A stretch of 64,000 nucleotides of DNA from Thermocaproicibacter sp041859875 (GCA_041859875.1 JBFLFY010000002.1:66823-130822), one strand, 5' to 3'; shown: positions 15,606 to 29,252, counted from the stretch's first letter. The notes: generated by a model from the sequence alone, not told the origin. Numbers and translations are program-made.

Positions 15606-17363
15606 ATGAAAAGTCTAACATATTTGGTGAGAGACATTCCAACACTCAGAGCTTTTCTGGAATCACAGGCACTGCGCTCTTCTGAGGCAGCGAAATCCGT
15701 TCTGGTGCAGGTGTTTTCTTCTTCGCCTGACAGGGAAATTCTTGGGCGCATTACAAATGAAATCAGTGAGTGTATTCCGAAAGCAGTTGTTGTCGGCTCA
15801 ACTACTGTGGGTGAAATTATTTATGGACAGCCCCGAGTCAGAACCATTGTATTGTCGTTTTCGTTTTTTGATGAAACGGTTTTAAAACCTTTCCTCATTG
15901 CCGACCCTGCCGGCACCGAATTTGAGGCCGGGAAAAATTTAATTGAAAAGGTAAGCAGCTTTAATGAAATAGCTGGTATGCTTCTCTTTGCGACACCGCA
16001 AAGCATCAGTGTTTCTAAACTGTTTAACGGAATGTCAGAAGAAGGTTTTGACTTTCCTGTCTTCGGCGGCGGAGCGGGTGTGTATGATCCCAAAGCAGCT
16101 TCCATGATATTTCTGGGCGGTCAGGTCTTGGACAAGGGAGCCATTGCAGTTGTCTTTTTAAGCAAAAGCCTGCATATTTACACCAGAACATTTTTAGGCT
16201 GGAGGCCGCTCAGCAAAGAAATGACGATTACGGAAGCGAGCGGCCGCCTGCTGAAAAAGATAGATGGGCAGCGTGCCTTTGACGTTTACAGCCGGTATCT
16301 GAATATTCCGAACGATGAGCACTTTTTTGCTAATGCGCTGGAGTTCCCAATTCTTATAGAAAAAAACGGGCTTATGATTGCAAGGGTTCCGTTCTTTGTA
16401 ACGGATGACGGCAGCATTGGATTTCTCGCCGATATAGAGCCCGGTGATAAATTTCACATTGGCTATGGCGAACCTGATTTGATTCTGGGGCATTCGGAAT
16501 CTATACAACAAGATCTGTACAATTTTGCGCCGAACTCGATTTTTCTGTACGCCTGCATTTGCAGGAGATTTCTTCTGCAGGATGACGAAAACCTCGAAAT
16601 TCAAACGTTCGACCACATTGCGCCCACTGCCGGATTTTACACATACGGTGAATTTATCAAACACAAAAATAGTATGTTTCTGCTAAATTCAACAATTGTT
16701 GTCGTAGGTTTCCGTGAAGGAAAACGAGAGCAGAGCAGTAGGCCTGAACTCTTTGAAAAAGCAACAGATTTATCCATTGACAGCGATCCGTTTTCAGCCA
16801 CACACAGCCGTATTATAACGAGGCTTCTTCATTTTATCGGTGTCGTGACATCAGAGCTGGAAGAAGCGAACCAGGAGCTCAAAAGAATTTCTAGCATTGA
16901 TAAACTCACTCAGATTGATAACAGGTTGAAGCTGGATGAGGTTTTGGAGCATGAACTTTCAATCAGTACACGCTATGGCACCGCCCTTTCTGTGCTGATT
17001 CTCGACATTGATTACTTTAAAGAAGTCAACGATAAATTTGGTCATCTAACCGGCGATCTAGTCCTTACTCAGCTGGCAGGCATTCTGAAATCCTGTGTTC
17101 GCATAAATGATACGGTTGGCAGATGGGGTGGAGAAGAATTTCTGGTAATATTGCCTCATACCCGCCTGGAAGATGCTCGAAAGGCTGCTGAAAAGATCAG
17201 AGTCTCCGTGGAAAAAGCCGAGTTTCCCAAGGTGGGGCATATTACCTGCAGCCTTGGAGCATCCTCATTCTATGAAGGCGATGACAGCAAAAGCCTTTTG
17301 TCCCGTGCTGACATAGCCTTGTACCATGCCAAAGGCAGCGGCAGAAATCAAGTGGGGCAATAA
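15606..17363 (+). CDS. FIST-domain sensor diguanylate cyclase (GGDEF)
   Basis: A 585-residue signalling enzyme. The N-terminal about 390 residues match the FIST_N/FIST_C pair, a cytoplasmic ligand-sensing module (DREILGRITNEI, VVVGSTTVGEI, FPVFGGGAGV). A short coiled linker (LEEANQELKRISSIDKLTQIDNR) leads to a GGDEF domain of about 165 residues with active-site RWGGEEFLVIL. GGEEF variants are active. RIND stands five residues before it, an intact RxxD inhibitory site, so the enzyme should make c-di-GMP from two GTP and be product-inhibited. No EAL domain is present. The ATG at 15606 follows GGAG at 15592-15595. Confidence 0.9.
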   Translation: MKSLTYLVRDIPTLRAFLESQALRSSEAAKSVLVQVFSSSPDREILGRITNEISECIPKAVVVGSTTVGEIIYGQPRVRTIVLSFSFFDETVLKPFLIADPAGTEFEAGKNLIEKVSSFNEIAGMLLFATPQSISVSKLFNGMSEEGFDFPVFGGGAGVYDPKAASMIFLGGQVLDKGAIAVVFLSKSLHIYTRTFLGWRPLSKEMTITEASGRLLKKIDGQRAFDVYSRYLNIPNDEHFFANALEFPILIEKNGLMIARVPFFVTDDGSIGFLADIEPGDKFHIGYGEPDLILGHSESIQQDLYNFAPNSIFLYACICRRFLLQDDENLEIQTFDHIAPTAGFYTYGEFIKHKNSMFLLNSTIVVVGFREGKREQSSRPELFEKATDLSIDSDPFSATHSRIITRLLHFIGVVTSELEEANQELKRISSIDKLTQIDNRLKLDEVLEHELSISTRYGTALSVLILDIDYFKEVNDKFGHLTGDLVLTQLAGILKSCVRINDTVGRWGGEEFLVILPHTRLEDARKAAEKIRVSVEKAEFPKVGHITCSLGASSFYEGDDSKSLLSRADIALYHAKGSGRNQVGQ

Positions 17364-17410
17364 CCTTTAATAGAGCCATCGTATTTTGCTCATGCTCAGT
17401 CATTCTGCGC

Positions 17411-17441
17411 AAAAAGGAGCGGCACTAAGCCGCTCCTTTTT
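17411..17441. terminator. Bidirectional terminator between cyclase and rRNA operon
   Basis: AAAAAGGAGCGGC (17411-17423) and GCCGCTCCTTTTT (17429-17441) are perfect arms around a five-base loop. It ends the cyclase transcript and, from the other side, the rRNA operon after tRNA-Asn. Confidence 0.9.
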
Positions 17442-17502
17442 AGGGTTACACCAACTATTTACATAAAGCCCAAAAAAACTGCCTTTCAGCAGTCTTATCA
17501 TC

Positions 17503-17578
17503 TGGCTCCTCGTGTTGGGCTCGAACCAACGACCCTGCGGTTAACAGCCGCATGCTCTACCAGCTGAGCTAACGAGGA
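17503..17578 (-). tRNA. tRNA-Asn (GTT)
   Basis: A 76-base cloverleaf on the minus strand with acceptor TCCTCGT/ACGAGGA, anticodon GTT, T-loop GGTTCGAGCC and an encoded CCA end. It is the last gene of the rRNA operon. Confidence 0.95.
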
Positions 17579-17587
17579 ATATTCATG

Positions 17588-17702
<115 letters not shown>

Positions 17703-17709
17703 TCAGGTT

Positions 17710-17742
17710 GTGCCCTGAAAACTGAATAAAGCGAAATGAAAC
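17710..17742 (-). repeat. 3' arm of the 23S rRNA processing stem
   Basis: This segment is the near-complete reverse complement of 20768-20797, on the other side of 23S (shared core TGAAAACTG-ATAAAGC). In the transcript the two arms form a long helix bracketing 23S, the usual RNase III processing substrate. Confidence 0.75.
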
Positions 17743-17775
17743 AGAAGCGGGAAACTTGAGCGCCAAACCAAACTT

Positions 17776-20655
<2,880 letters not shown>

Positions 20656-20976
20656 ATGTGAGTTTAAATTGGTTCTCAAAATTGTAGTTTTCCCTTAAAC
20701 AAGATTCCTAAGATCTGATCTTAAAAACCTGATTTAATTAAAAAAAACTTTATCTCGCTTATTATCTGTTTCGTGCTTTATCCAGTTTTCAAGGTACAGG
20801 CACACAGTGCCTTTCGTCGCGGGGCAGCTCAGCTTTATGCTTTCGCTGTTTTATCGCGGTCTTTTCACTGTATGTACTTCCAGGCATTCCCGAGAGCGTC
20901 TTTCGACTGTCCCGCCAATCCGCACGTCTTTCCTGCTGTATCTCTACGGCGGGCCGTTCGTGCAGGCTGTGCCTGC
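20656..20976 (-). other. tRNA-Ile to 23S internal transcribed spacer
   Basis: A transcribed spacer of 321 bases. It contains the 5' arm of the 23S processing stem at 20768-20797 (complement of 17710-17742) and short GC-rich hairpins closer to tRNA-Ile. No gene is seen. Confidence 0.7.
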
Positions 20977-21053
<77 letters not shown>

Positions 21054-21105
21054 ATATCTGTTCCGGCTTCGAGGCTATCCGTGTTTCTTCAGCCACAATA
21101 GCCGA

Positions 21106-21181
21106 TGGTGGAGATAAACGGGATCGAACCGTTGACCTCCTGCTTGCAAAGCAGGCGCTCTCCCAGCTGAGCTATACCCCC
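21106..21181 (-). tRNA. tRNA-Ala (TGC)
   Basis: A 76-base cloverleaf with acceptor GGGGGTA/TATCTCC (two G-U pairs), anticodon TGC, and CCA encoded. It is the first tRNA after 16S, 52 bases before tRNA-Ile. Confidence 0.95.
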
Positions 21182-21274
21182 ATATTTCAGGAGCCTCATT
21201 CAACTGTTGGCTCTTTCTTGATTGCTCCACTTTTTTAGAAGGTTCTTTGCCGGCCTTTCGGCTCGGCTTTGAGG

Positions 21275-21294
21275 CCTTCAAAATTAAACAACGA
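21275..21294 (-). repeat. 3' arm of the 16S rRNA processing stem
   Basis: The sequence at 21275-21294 matches the reverse complement of 23055-23074 at 19 of 20 positions (core AAAATTAAACAACGA). These arms bracket 16S in the precursor and would pair for RNase III cleavage. Confidence 0.75.
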
Positions 21295-21366
21295 TCAGGA
21301 TTTCTTTTTTCCGTAACTTCCGACCTTGGATGTTGGAACAGAATGTTTCATCTGCTCGTTTCTCCA

Positions 21367-22887
<1,521 letters not shown>

Positions 22888-23141
22888 ATGGTATAAAGAC
22901 GTCTGAAGACGTTTCTATCATCTTTAAGAGTTTCTAGCTCTATCTCGATACACTAACGTGTATTTCTTTGTGATTTTTTGTTTGGAAGAGTTCTCTTCTC
23001 TCCCTCCAGAAGTACTGCTACTCTCTGTTAAATTACGGGTTCCAATTTCCTTACTCGTTGTTTAATTTTCAAGGTCCCATGCGGCTTTCCGGCGCTTTCG
23101 CTCTTTCTCTTCCGCAGCACCCTTTCGCAAGGCGCTTTTTT
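22888..23141 (-). other. rRNA operon leader
   Basis: The leader transcribed ahead of 16S contains the 5' arm of the 16S processing stem at 23055-23074 and no gene. Confidence 0.7.
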
Positions 23142-23170
23142 ATAATACCTCACACTTCCCTGCTTGTCAA
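23142..23170 (-). promoter_or_regulatory. rRNA operon promoter
   Basis: TTGACA (23165-23170) and TATTAT (23142-23147) on the minus strand are separated by 17 bases. It lies about 255 bases upstream of mature 16S. The FolK-like gene ends just upstream of it. Confidence 0.82.
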
Positions 23171-23201
23171 CCCCTTTTCTCTAATTTTTTGACTTTTTGC
23201 G

Positions 23202-23675
23202 TCAAAAAGGCTTTTTCTCTGGCCATTCGAACCGATCTGGAACAAATGGCTTACTGCCAGCAGACTCTCTTCCCAAAAACAATTCCTGCAGCGGCTGGCG
23301 AATCCATGGAAGTTTCATCAAAGCCCGGTTCGGCAAGTTTTCCGCCTCATCGCTTCCCTCTTCGCTCTCATACAAAAGCAAATCGACGCGCAGGCTGGCT
23401 TTTTCCTTTAAGAAAGCCGGAACTGACGCAGAAGCAGCGGCAATCCCCATACACGCACCGCGCAGCAGTTCCGGGGAAAGAGACGTCATAATGATGGTGC
23501 ACTGGCTCGTACAGCCATTTTCAAGATGTTCCGCGGGGCATGGCTCTGTTTCACAGAAAGACGACTTCAATAAAACTGTCGTTTCCGGCAGCAGCCCTAC
23601 AGCGTGTACCGCTTTCCGGATGTTTTCTTCACGCTTTTCAAAGCAGGAAACGAAGGACAAGGCAGCTCGCTTCAT
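23202..23675 (-). CDS. Degenerate HPPK (FolK)-like protein
   Basis: A 157-residue protein with the overall pattern of 6-hydroxymethyl-7,8-dihydropterin pyrophosphokinase: N-terminal strand, REENIRKAVHAVGLLPETTVLLKSS matching the helix-strand after the GSN loop, FCETEP matching the YxTxP segment, TSLSPELL matching the SLAPEELL segment, LRVDLLLYE at the catalytic strand and LPNRALMKLPWIRQPLQEL at the C-terminal PH/PL region. Catalytic positions are changed. The GSN loop is SFVSCFE, the RTLDLD motif reads ASLRVD (one of two metal Asp kept, Arg lost), and the HPR-type His is Asn. It is therefore probably not an active kinase. The ATG at 23675 follows GGGGGA; an in-frame ATG nine codons upstream lacks a site. 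A GCCGGC/GCCGGC hairpin sits at 23703-23721. Confidence 0.6.
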   Translation of the reverse strand: MKRAALSFVSCFEKREENIRKAVHAVGLLPETTVLLKSSFCETEPCPAEHLENGCTSQCTIIMTSLSPELLRGACMGIAAASASVPAFLKEKASLRVDLLLYESEEGSDEAENLPNRALMKLPWIRQPLQELFLGRESAGSKPFVPDRFEWPEKKPF

Positions 23676-23777
23676 AGTACGAATTCCCCCTTCATCGGCC
23701 ATGCCGGCCTAAAAAGCCGGCGCATTTTGCTTTGGCACGGAAATATTGTATGAAAAGACTTCCGAATTATTCTTTTT

Positions 23778-25181
23778 CTATTTGCGGTATTTGATAAAAA
23801 CCATCAGGCCTTTATCATCGCCATCTTCCAAAAAAGACGTCTGGTCTGCCACAATGGATTTTCCCGAAAGTTTCTGCGCCTCCTTCAGCCATTCGGAAAG
23901 ACGGTAAGGAGAAGAAATCGTGATGCCTGGGACAATGGCGTCAAAGTTTCCGCTGATATAGAAAGGAATCATTTTCTTTTCCTGCTTCAGCTCTGCAGCG
24001 AGTGACCGGACAACAGCTGCATCCTTGGTTTTAGCAGGCTCTGCAACAGGAATACCCCTTACCTGGAAATAATTTTCTTTCGTTGCGCTGCACGCAGGAA
24101 GGAAAAGATTGAACTGCTGATGTTCATCATTAATACTGCTTTCTTTCAAAGAAGAGAAACTTGGGTCAATGTTATGCGTCTTTTCAACGACGGAATCCGG
24201 CACATTAAAATAATTGTATGTAACGCGGGATTCATCAGAATCTTCCGGATTGTCACACCACGTTACATCAATATGATACCATGCGCCGCCTATGCGGATG
24301 ACATTCCACATATGGCCGACACCGCCGCTTTCACCATTCACAAGGCTGCAGTCAATGCCGGCGTACTGCGCGAGAAGCTGCATCCCTCTGGCATACCCTT
24401 CACAGACGGTTCTGCCGTCTACCAGCGCTCCATAGGAGCAAAAGTCTTCCCACCTGGTTTTCCCCGCGGTCGCAGCGTCATCGTAAAAGCAATGCCCGGT
24501 CACAAAATCGAAAAGGCGTTCTTCCCGGTCAAATTCGTTTAGCCCGGATGGCATGGAAGCCATCGCAGAAGAAACCGCTTCGTTCAGTTTGCTGATAGCT
24601 GTACGGCATTCCTGCGGAGAAAGGTTCGAGTAAAGCTGCAGCAGGGTATTCCCGCCGCGCATTTGGTAACTGTAGGCATTTGCAAGCCAGAAAATCTGCG
24701 GATTATCGTTCCGGTACGCTGCAATGGCAGCGTGGATTTCCGCCTCGGGAAGCTTTCCACCAATTTTCACCAGTTTAATGGGATAACCGCCGGAAGAAGA
24801 TTGTTTGGCAACGATTTGATGGATGGACACGCCGATTGCCTGGTAGAGGTCTTTTGAGGCCTTCGATGGGAGGCACTCATAATTATGATTCACCCGCAAG
24901 GCTTTGTATTTCGAAGATGGGGTCGCCGCTGCTACCGTTTCCGTCGGGTCAGAACCATAGAAAATATTTTCGGCTATTCTTTCAATGCCTCTGACATCTT
25001 CCCGGTCGGAGTTTCCGGCAGCCTGCCGAGTCCCAGGTACGGCCGATGCCGTTGGCCGAGAGGCAGTGGAATGCATCCCACGCACGGCGCCAAAAATCAG
25101 CGAACATCCACTCGTACCCATCAGAACCGCAGCAGCTGCCAGCGCCGCCAATGCCGCCCGAATTTGCTTTGTTCTCCGCAT
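23778..25181 (-). CDS. Lipoprotein with transglutaminase-like domain
   Basis: A 467-residue surface protein. The N-terminus is a lipoprotein signal with a long Ala/Leu core and lipobox GTSGC (Cys 26). A Ser/Thr/Ala-rich linker follows. The middle (about residues 225-310) is a transglutaminase-like cysteine domain with the catalytic triad visible: Cys in GRTVCEGYARGMQ, His in GGVGHMWNVIRI, and Asp in WYHIDVTW. Such clostridial domains are usually peptidases or cell-wall-associated enzymes rather than true transglutaminases. The C-terminal about 100 residues have no recognised domain. A -10-like TATAAT lies at 25233-25238. Confidence 0.8.
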   Translation of the reverse strand: MRRTKQIRAALAALAAAAVLMGTSGCSLIFGAVRGMHSTASRPTASAVPGTRQAAGNSDREDVRGIERIAENIFYGSDPTETVAAATPSSKYKALRVNHNYECLPSKASKDLYQAIGVSIHQIVAKQSSSGGYPIKLVKIGGKLPEAEIHAAIAAYRNDNPQIFWLANAYSYQMRGGNTLLQLYSNLSPQECRTAISKLNEAVSSAMASMPSGLNEFDREERLFDFVTGHCFYDDAATAGKTRWEDFCSYGALVDGRTVCEGYARGMQLLAQYAGIDCSLVNGESGGVGHMWNVIRIGGAWYHIDVTWCDNPEDSDESRVTYNYFNVPDSVVEKTHNIDPSFSSLKESSINDEHQQFNLFLPACSATKENYFQVRGIPVAEPAKTKDAAVVRSLAAELKQEKKMIPFYISGNFDAIVPGITISSPYRLSEWLKEAQKLSGKSIVADQTSFLEDGDDKGLMVFIKYRK

Positions 25182-25310
25182 CGTGAAACCTCCCCCTGCA
25201 GTGCAGGCTGTATTTTCCTCAATGAATAATTTATTATACCATATCCTTTTTCATACTGCACGAAGATTTTTTTCCTGTTTAAAATGATTCAGTGAATGCG
25301 TGCAATTATT

Positions 25311-25339
25311 TTGAGGATTTTCGTCGATTATGATACAAT
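25311..25339 (+). promoter_or_regulatory. Promoter of the first Glp-like gene set
   Basis: TTGAGG (25311-25316) and TACAAT (25334-25339) with a 17-base spacer. The predicted start site is about 40 bases ahead of the start codon at 25386. Confidence 0.6.
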
Positions 25340-25385
25340 AAAAGACAGATTGTTTTTCAGCCTGCTTGCTGCAGGAGAAGAAAGG

Positions 25386-26840
25386 ATGCAGAGTATGTTT
25401 GATGTAACCGTAATCGGGTGCGGAGTAATTGGTGCGGAAATTGCCTATGAACTTTCCCACTATAATCTTTCCGTGGCGATTGTGGAAAAGGAAAATGATA
25501 TTGCCTGTGGGGCTACAAAAGCCAACAGTGCAATCGTTCATGCAGGTTATGACCCGAAGCCTGGCACAAAAATGGCACGGCTGAATGTGGAAGGCAGCCG
25601 CATGATGGAGGGGCTGTGCCGCGAGCTGAACGTAAAATATAAAAAGATTGGTTCCCTTGTGCTTGCTTTTGATGAAGCGGATATGAGAATTTTGCAGGAA
25701 CTTCTGCGCCGTGGTACACAGAATGGCGTTGAAGGGCTGAAAATCCTGACGAAAGAAGAAGCCCTTGGAATGGAGCCTGGCCTTAGCCCGGAGCTTACAG
25801 GGGCACTCTGGGCCCCCACAGCCGCCGTGATAAGCCCGTGGGGCCTAGCGCTTGCAGCAGCGCAGGCAGCCGTTCAAAACGGTGCAAAACTTTACCGGAA
25901 TTTTGCTGTGGACAAAATTGTGAAAGAAAATGGATTTTACCGAATCTGCGCCGGTAAAAATGAGCTTGAAACCCGCTACATTGTTAACGCAGCCGGAGGG
26001 TTTTCTGACCGAATCAACAACATGGCAGCAAAGCCATTTTTCCACATCCGTCCGGTGAAAGGGCAGTATTACCTGCTGGATAAAAGCCAGGGGAACACGG
26101 TGCATCATGTAATTTTTCAAACTCCCGGGAAGGCGGGAAAAGGCGTACTGATTTCCCCTACCGCTGACGGGAACCTGATTGTCGGCCCAACAGCCGACAC
26201 AGCTGAAAATCCGGAAGACACAGCCGTTACTGCGCAGGGGCTTGAAAAAATCATGAAGTGCGCACTGCGTTCAGATGCACAGGTTAACTTCCGTGAATCT
26301 ATCCGGAACTTTGCGGGTGTGCGCGCCACTGCCGCGGAGGAAGACGACTTTATTCTGGAAGCGTCTAAAGACGCTCCGCGCTTTGTAAATGCAGCCGCCA
26401 TCCAGTCTCCCGGACTTTCTTCCTCCCCCGCGATTGCCGTTGAAATGCGGAAGATTCTGGAGAGCATTGGCCTCGCCTGCACTCCGAAAGACACTTACAA
26501 TGAATACCGCTGCCAGCCGCTGTTCCGCGACATGACAGAAAAGCAAAAAAAAGAAGCGCTTATGCGCTGCCCGCTGTACGGCAGAGTAATCTGCCGCTGT
26601 GAAACCATTACGGAAGGGGACATCCTCCATGTTTTGCACGGGCCGATTCCACCTGTGAGCATAGACGGTGTAAAGCGGCGCTGCAACGCGGGAATGGGGC
26701 GCTGCCAGGGCGGCTTCTGCGGCCCCCGTGTGCATGAGATTTTGAGCCGCGAACTCAAAGTGCCAATGGTGCAAGTAGAGCAAGACCGCACCGGCAGCTA
26801 TCTGCTAACCGGAGAAACCAAGACCGGAGGGATAAAATAA
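25386..26840 (+). CDS. GlpA-like FAD-dependent glycerol-3-phosphate dehydrogenase-type oxidoreductase
   Basis: A 484-residue flavoprotein. The N-terminus has the FAD dinucleotide fold (VTVIGCGVIGAEIAYELS, then the second FAD segment GATKANSAIVHAGYDPKPGT). The central DAO-type substrate domain is followed by a BFD-like C-terminal domain with the [2Fe-2S] cysteines CRCE and CQGGFC (about residues 403-405 and 440-446). It resembles GlpA of anaerobic G3P dehydrogenase but has its iron-sulfur domain fused. It heads a translationally coupled trio with the next two genes. GGAG at 25376-25379 supports the ATG at 25386. Substrate is likely glycerol 3-phosphate or another small hydroxy acid/phosphate. 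Confidence 0.83.
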   Translation: MQSMFDVTVIGCGVIGAEIAYELSHYNLSVAIVEKENDIACGATKANSAIVHAGYDPKPGTKMARLNVEGSRMMEGLCRELNVKYKKIGSLVLAFDEADMRILQELLRRGTQNGVEGLKILTKEEALGMEPGLSPELTGALWAPTAAVISPWGLALAAAQAAVQNGAKLYRNFAVDKIVKENGFYRICAGKNELETRYIVNAAGGFSDRINNMAAKPFFHIRPVKGQYYLLDKSQGNTVHHVIFQTPGKAGKGVLISPTADGNLIVGPTADTAENPEDTAVTAQGLEKIMKCALRSDAQVNFRESIRNFAGVRATAAEEDDFILEASKDAPRFVNAAAIQSPGLSSSPAIAVEMRKILESIGLACTPKDTYNEYRCQPLFRDMTEKQKKEALMRCPLYGRVICRCETITEGDILHVLHGPIPPVSIDGVKRRCNAGMGRCQGGFCGPRVHEILSRELKVPMVQVEQDRTGSYLLTGETKTGGIK

Positions 26841-28108
26841 TGAAGCAATATGATGTTGCAGTGGTTGGCGCCGGGCCTGCCGGCCTTGCCGCCGCCTGTG
26901 AAGCATACCGGAACGGAGCGCGGAAAATTCTTGTAATTGAACGTGACCGCGAAGCCGGAGGAATCCTGAACCAATGCATCCATAACGGGTTTGGCCTTCA
27001 TTATTTTAAAGAAGAACTCACTGGGCCAGAATATGCCGGGCGCTTTATTGACCTGCTGAAAACGACAAGTGCAGAGCTGATGCTGGACACAATGGTTCTG
27101 CAAGTTGGGAACGACCGGACAATAACAATGATAAATCCCCGCGACGGATATTTCACCATAAAGGCCGGGGCCGTCATCCTTGCGATGGGCTGCCGGGAAC
27201 GCACACGCGGTGCAATCGGGATTCCAGGAACCCGCCCGGCCGGCATTTTCACTGCAGGTGCCGCACAGCGCTATGTGAACATGGAAGGCTACATGGTCGG
27301 CAAAAAAGTCTTGATACTCGGTTCGGGTGACATCGGCCTTATCATGGCGCGGCGCATGACGCTGGAGGGCGCAAAGGTCGTTGCCTGTGTAGAACTGATG
27401 CCTTATTCCAACGGGCTGAACCGAAACATCGTACAGTGCCTGAACGACTACAAGATTCCGCTGTATCTTTCTCACACGATTACAGAAATACGCGGAACAC
27501 GGCGTGTGGAAGGCGCTGTTGTTGCCGAGGTGGACAGCAGCCAAAAGCCAATCCCAGGCACGGAAAAACTGTTTGACTGCGACACGATTTTGCTTTCCGT
27601 CGGGCTGATACCGGAAAACGAGCTTTCACGCAAAGCCGGGATTATGCTTGACCCACAAACAAAAGGGCCAGTCGTCTATGAAAATATGGAAACATCCATT
27701 CCAGGCGTTTTCGCCTGCGGCAACGCACTTCATGTACACGACCTTGTCGATTTTGTAACCGCTGAAAGCCAGCGCGCAGGTGCGGCCGCCGCCGAATTTG
27801 CGATGAAGAAGCCAGCCGAAAGCAAAATGGAAGTCAAACTGGAAAACGGCGAAAACGTGAGCGGCACGGTTCCACAGCATATCCGAACAGACCGGATTGA
27901 AAAAACAGCGGAGGTATTCTTCCGTGTACGGCGGAACTTTCAAAAATCGGCAGTCGAAGTTTCAGCCGCCGGAACAACACTGGCCTCTTTTCCTCGTGAA
28001 CACATGGCGCCGGGTGAAATGGAGCATCTCGTCCTGACAAAACAAATGCTTGAAAAGGCTTCCGACTGCACACTGAAAATTTCCGCAAAGGAGGTACCGG
28101 AAAATTGA
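26840..28108 (+). CDS. FAD/NAD-dependent oxidoreductase, partner of the GlpA-like protein
   Basis: A 422-residue pyridine-nucleotide-disulfide-type flavoprotein. It has an N-terminal FAD fold (VAVVGAGPAGLAAACEAYRNG), a middle NAD(P)-binding fold (KVLILGSGDIGLIMARRMTLEG), the CRERTRG segment and the second FAD motif GVFACGNALHVHD. Its ATG overlaps the stop of the GlpA-like gene by one base. It probably passes electrons from the dehydrogenase to NAD(P)+ or another carrier. A close paralogue is at 39543-40796. Confidence 0.83.
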   Translation: MKQYDVAVVGAGPAGLAAACEAYRNGARKILVIERDREAGGILNQCIHNGFGLHYFKEELTGPEYAGRFIDLLKTTSAELMLDTMVLQVGNDRTITMINPRDGYFTIKAGAVILAMGCRERTRGAIGIPGTRPAGIFTAGAAQRYVNMEGYMVGKKVLILGSGDIGLIMARRMTLEGAKVVACVELMPYSNGLNRNIVQCLNDYKIPLYLSHTITEIRGTRRVEGAVVAEVDSSQKPIPGTEKLFDCDTILLSVGLIPENELSRKAGIMLDPQTKGPVVYENMETSIPGVFACGNALHVHDLVDFVTAESQRAGAAAAEFAMKKPAESKMEVKLENGENVSGTVPQHIRTDRIEKTAEVFFRVRRNFQKSAVEVSAAGTTLASFPREHMAPGEMEHLVLTKQMLEKASDCTLKISAKEVPEN

Positions 28109-28449
28109 AGCATCTTATCTGCATTGGCTGCCCAAAAGGCTGCCACCTGAACGTCGATGAAGAAAACGGCTACCGCGTGACCGGCAATGGCTGCCCACAT
28201 GGCGCGGAGTATGGCAAAGCGGAGGTGACTCACCCCACGCGCGTGCTGACAAGCACCGTTAAAATTAATGGAGCAATTCACCGCCGCTGCCCAGTAAAAA
28301 CCGACCGCGCCATACCAAAAGAAAAGCTGTTCGACGCAATGCACGCGCTGAACAGCATAATTCTCACCGCTCCGGTAAAGCGCGGCGACGTTGTGGCGGC
28401 CGACTTTCTCGGCACCGGCACAAATCTTATTGTTACAAAAGATATGTAA
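28105..28449 (+). CDS. DUF1667 protein, third component of the Glp-like set
   Basis: A 114-residue protein with two cysteine pairs near the start, CIGCPKGCHL and GNGCPHG, which could bind a metal or an iron-sulfur cluster. The rest contains VLTSTVKING and a C-terminal GTNLIVTKDM, typical of DUF1667 proteins that regularly follow GlpA/GlpB-like genes in Firmicutes. The start is TTG and overlaps the previous stop by four bases. The biochemical role is not established; an electron-transfer role is the usual suggestion. Confidence 0.8.
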   Translation: MKHLICIGCPKGCHLNVDEENGYRVTGNGCPHGAEYGKAEVTHPTRVLTSTVKINGAIHRRCPVKTDRAIPKEKLFDAMHALNSIILTAPVKRGDVVAADFLGTGTNLIVTKDM

Positions 28450-28477
28450 AAGCAGGCATTCCGTTATAGGACGTCTT

Positions 28478-29230
28478 TCACGGTTTATCCTGCTTGATAC
28501 TGCTAAAGTCTTCTTTGCCCCCGTCTTTTTTCTCTGTTTCATTAGGCAGTGGATTTTCCGCAAGAATCCGCCGGTTATAAACGAGGTGCATCTGCATCGA
28601 GTCGAAAGCCGCTTCTTCATTGTGGCTGCTAATCGCTTCTGCAATCGCTTGATGGCAGGAAACGACTTCCTCCAGCGTAGGCTGAGGAATTTTCTGTACA
28701 TCCACTGCAAGTGTGCGGGCAGTGACTGGCACAAGCCGCGGTGCAAGCAGATTGTTGCTTGCCTTTGCAATCGCTTCGTGAAAGCGTACATCCACCTTTA
28801 CATAATCCTGGCGGCGTTCTAAAATCAGCTTGTCTACTTCTTTGCAGGCACACCTGATTTTTATTATATCTGCCGGCTGGGCGTTCCGCGCGGCCCGAAT
28901 TGCAAGAAACGGTTCCGTTAAAAGGCGCAGCTCCATCAGGTCATGAACAAGTTTGGGGTCTTTTTCCAGAAAAATAAGTCCAAGCGGATCATTCATAACG
29001 CCCCGGTCAGCGGAAACGTAAGTACCGGAACCCTGGCGGATCTCGACAATATTACGGGAAACAAGCAGTTTCATGGCTTCGCGTACGGAGCTGCGCCCAA
29101 CCGACATTTTTTGCGAAAGGACCGCTTCATTTGGCAGGCGGTCACCCGGCTGGAGGTTTTCACCGATAATGTAACGAACGATTTCATTCGATAATTTTTG
29201 TGGTAAATTGGGTATAGTAATCCTACCCAT
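28478..29230 (-). CDS. FadR/GntR-family transcriptional regulator
   Basis: A 250-residue repressor. Residues 10-70 are a GntR winged helix (GDRLPNEAVLSQKMSVGRSSVREAMKLL, then GSGTYVS). The C-terminal part is an FCD helical domain with the metal/ligand-binding Asp/His positions (DVRFHEAIAKAS, later CHQAIAEAI). FCD-type regulators usually respond to small organic acids. It converges with the first Glp-like set (29 bases between stops), so it may control that set only by proximity. The ATG at 29230 is chosen from the family start; no strong ribosome binding site is seen. Confidence 0.85.
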   Translation of the reverse strand: MGRITIPNLPQKLSNEIVRYIIGENLQPGDRLPNEAVLSQKMSVGRSSVREAMKLLVSRNIVEIRQGSGTYVSADRGVMNDPLGLIFLEKDPKLVHDLMELRLLTEPFLAIRAARNAQPADIIKIRCACKEVDKLILERRQDYVKVDVRFHEAIAKASNNLLAPRLVPVTARTLAVDVQKIPQPTLEEVVSCHQAIAEAISSHNEEAAFDSMQMHLVYNRRILAENPLPNETEKKDGGKEDFSSIKQDKP

Positions 29231-29252
29231 GATATAGCATCTCATTTCTGTA

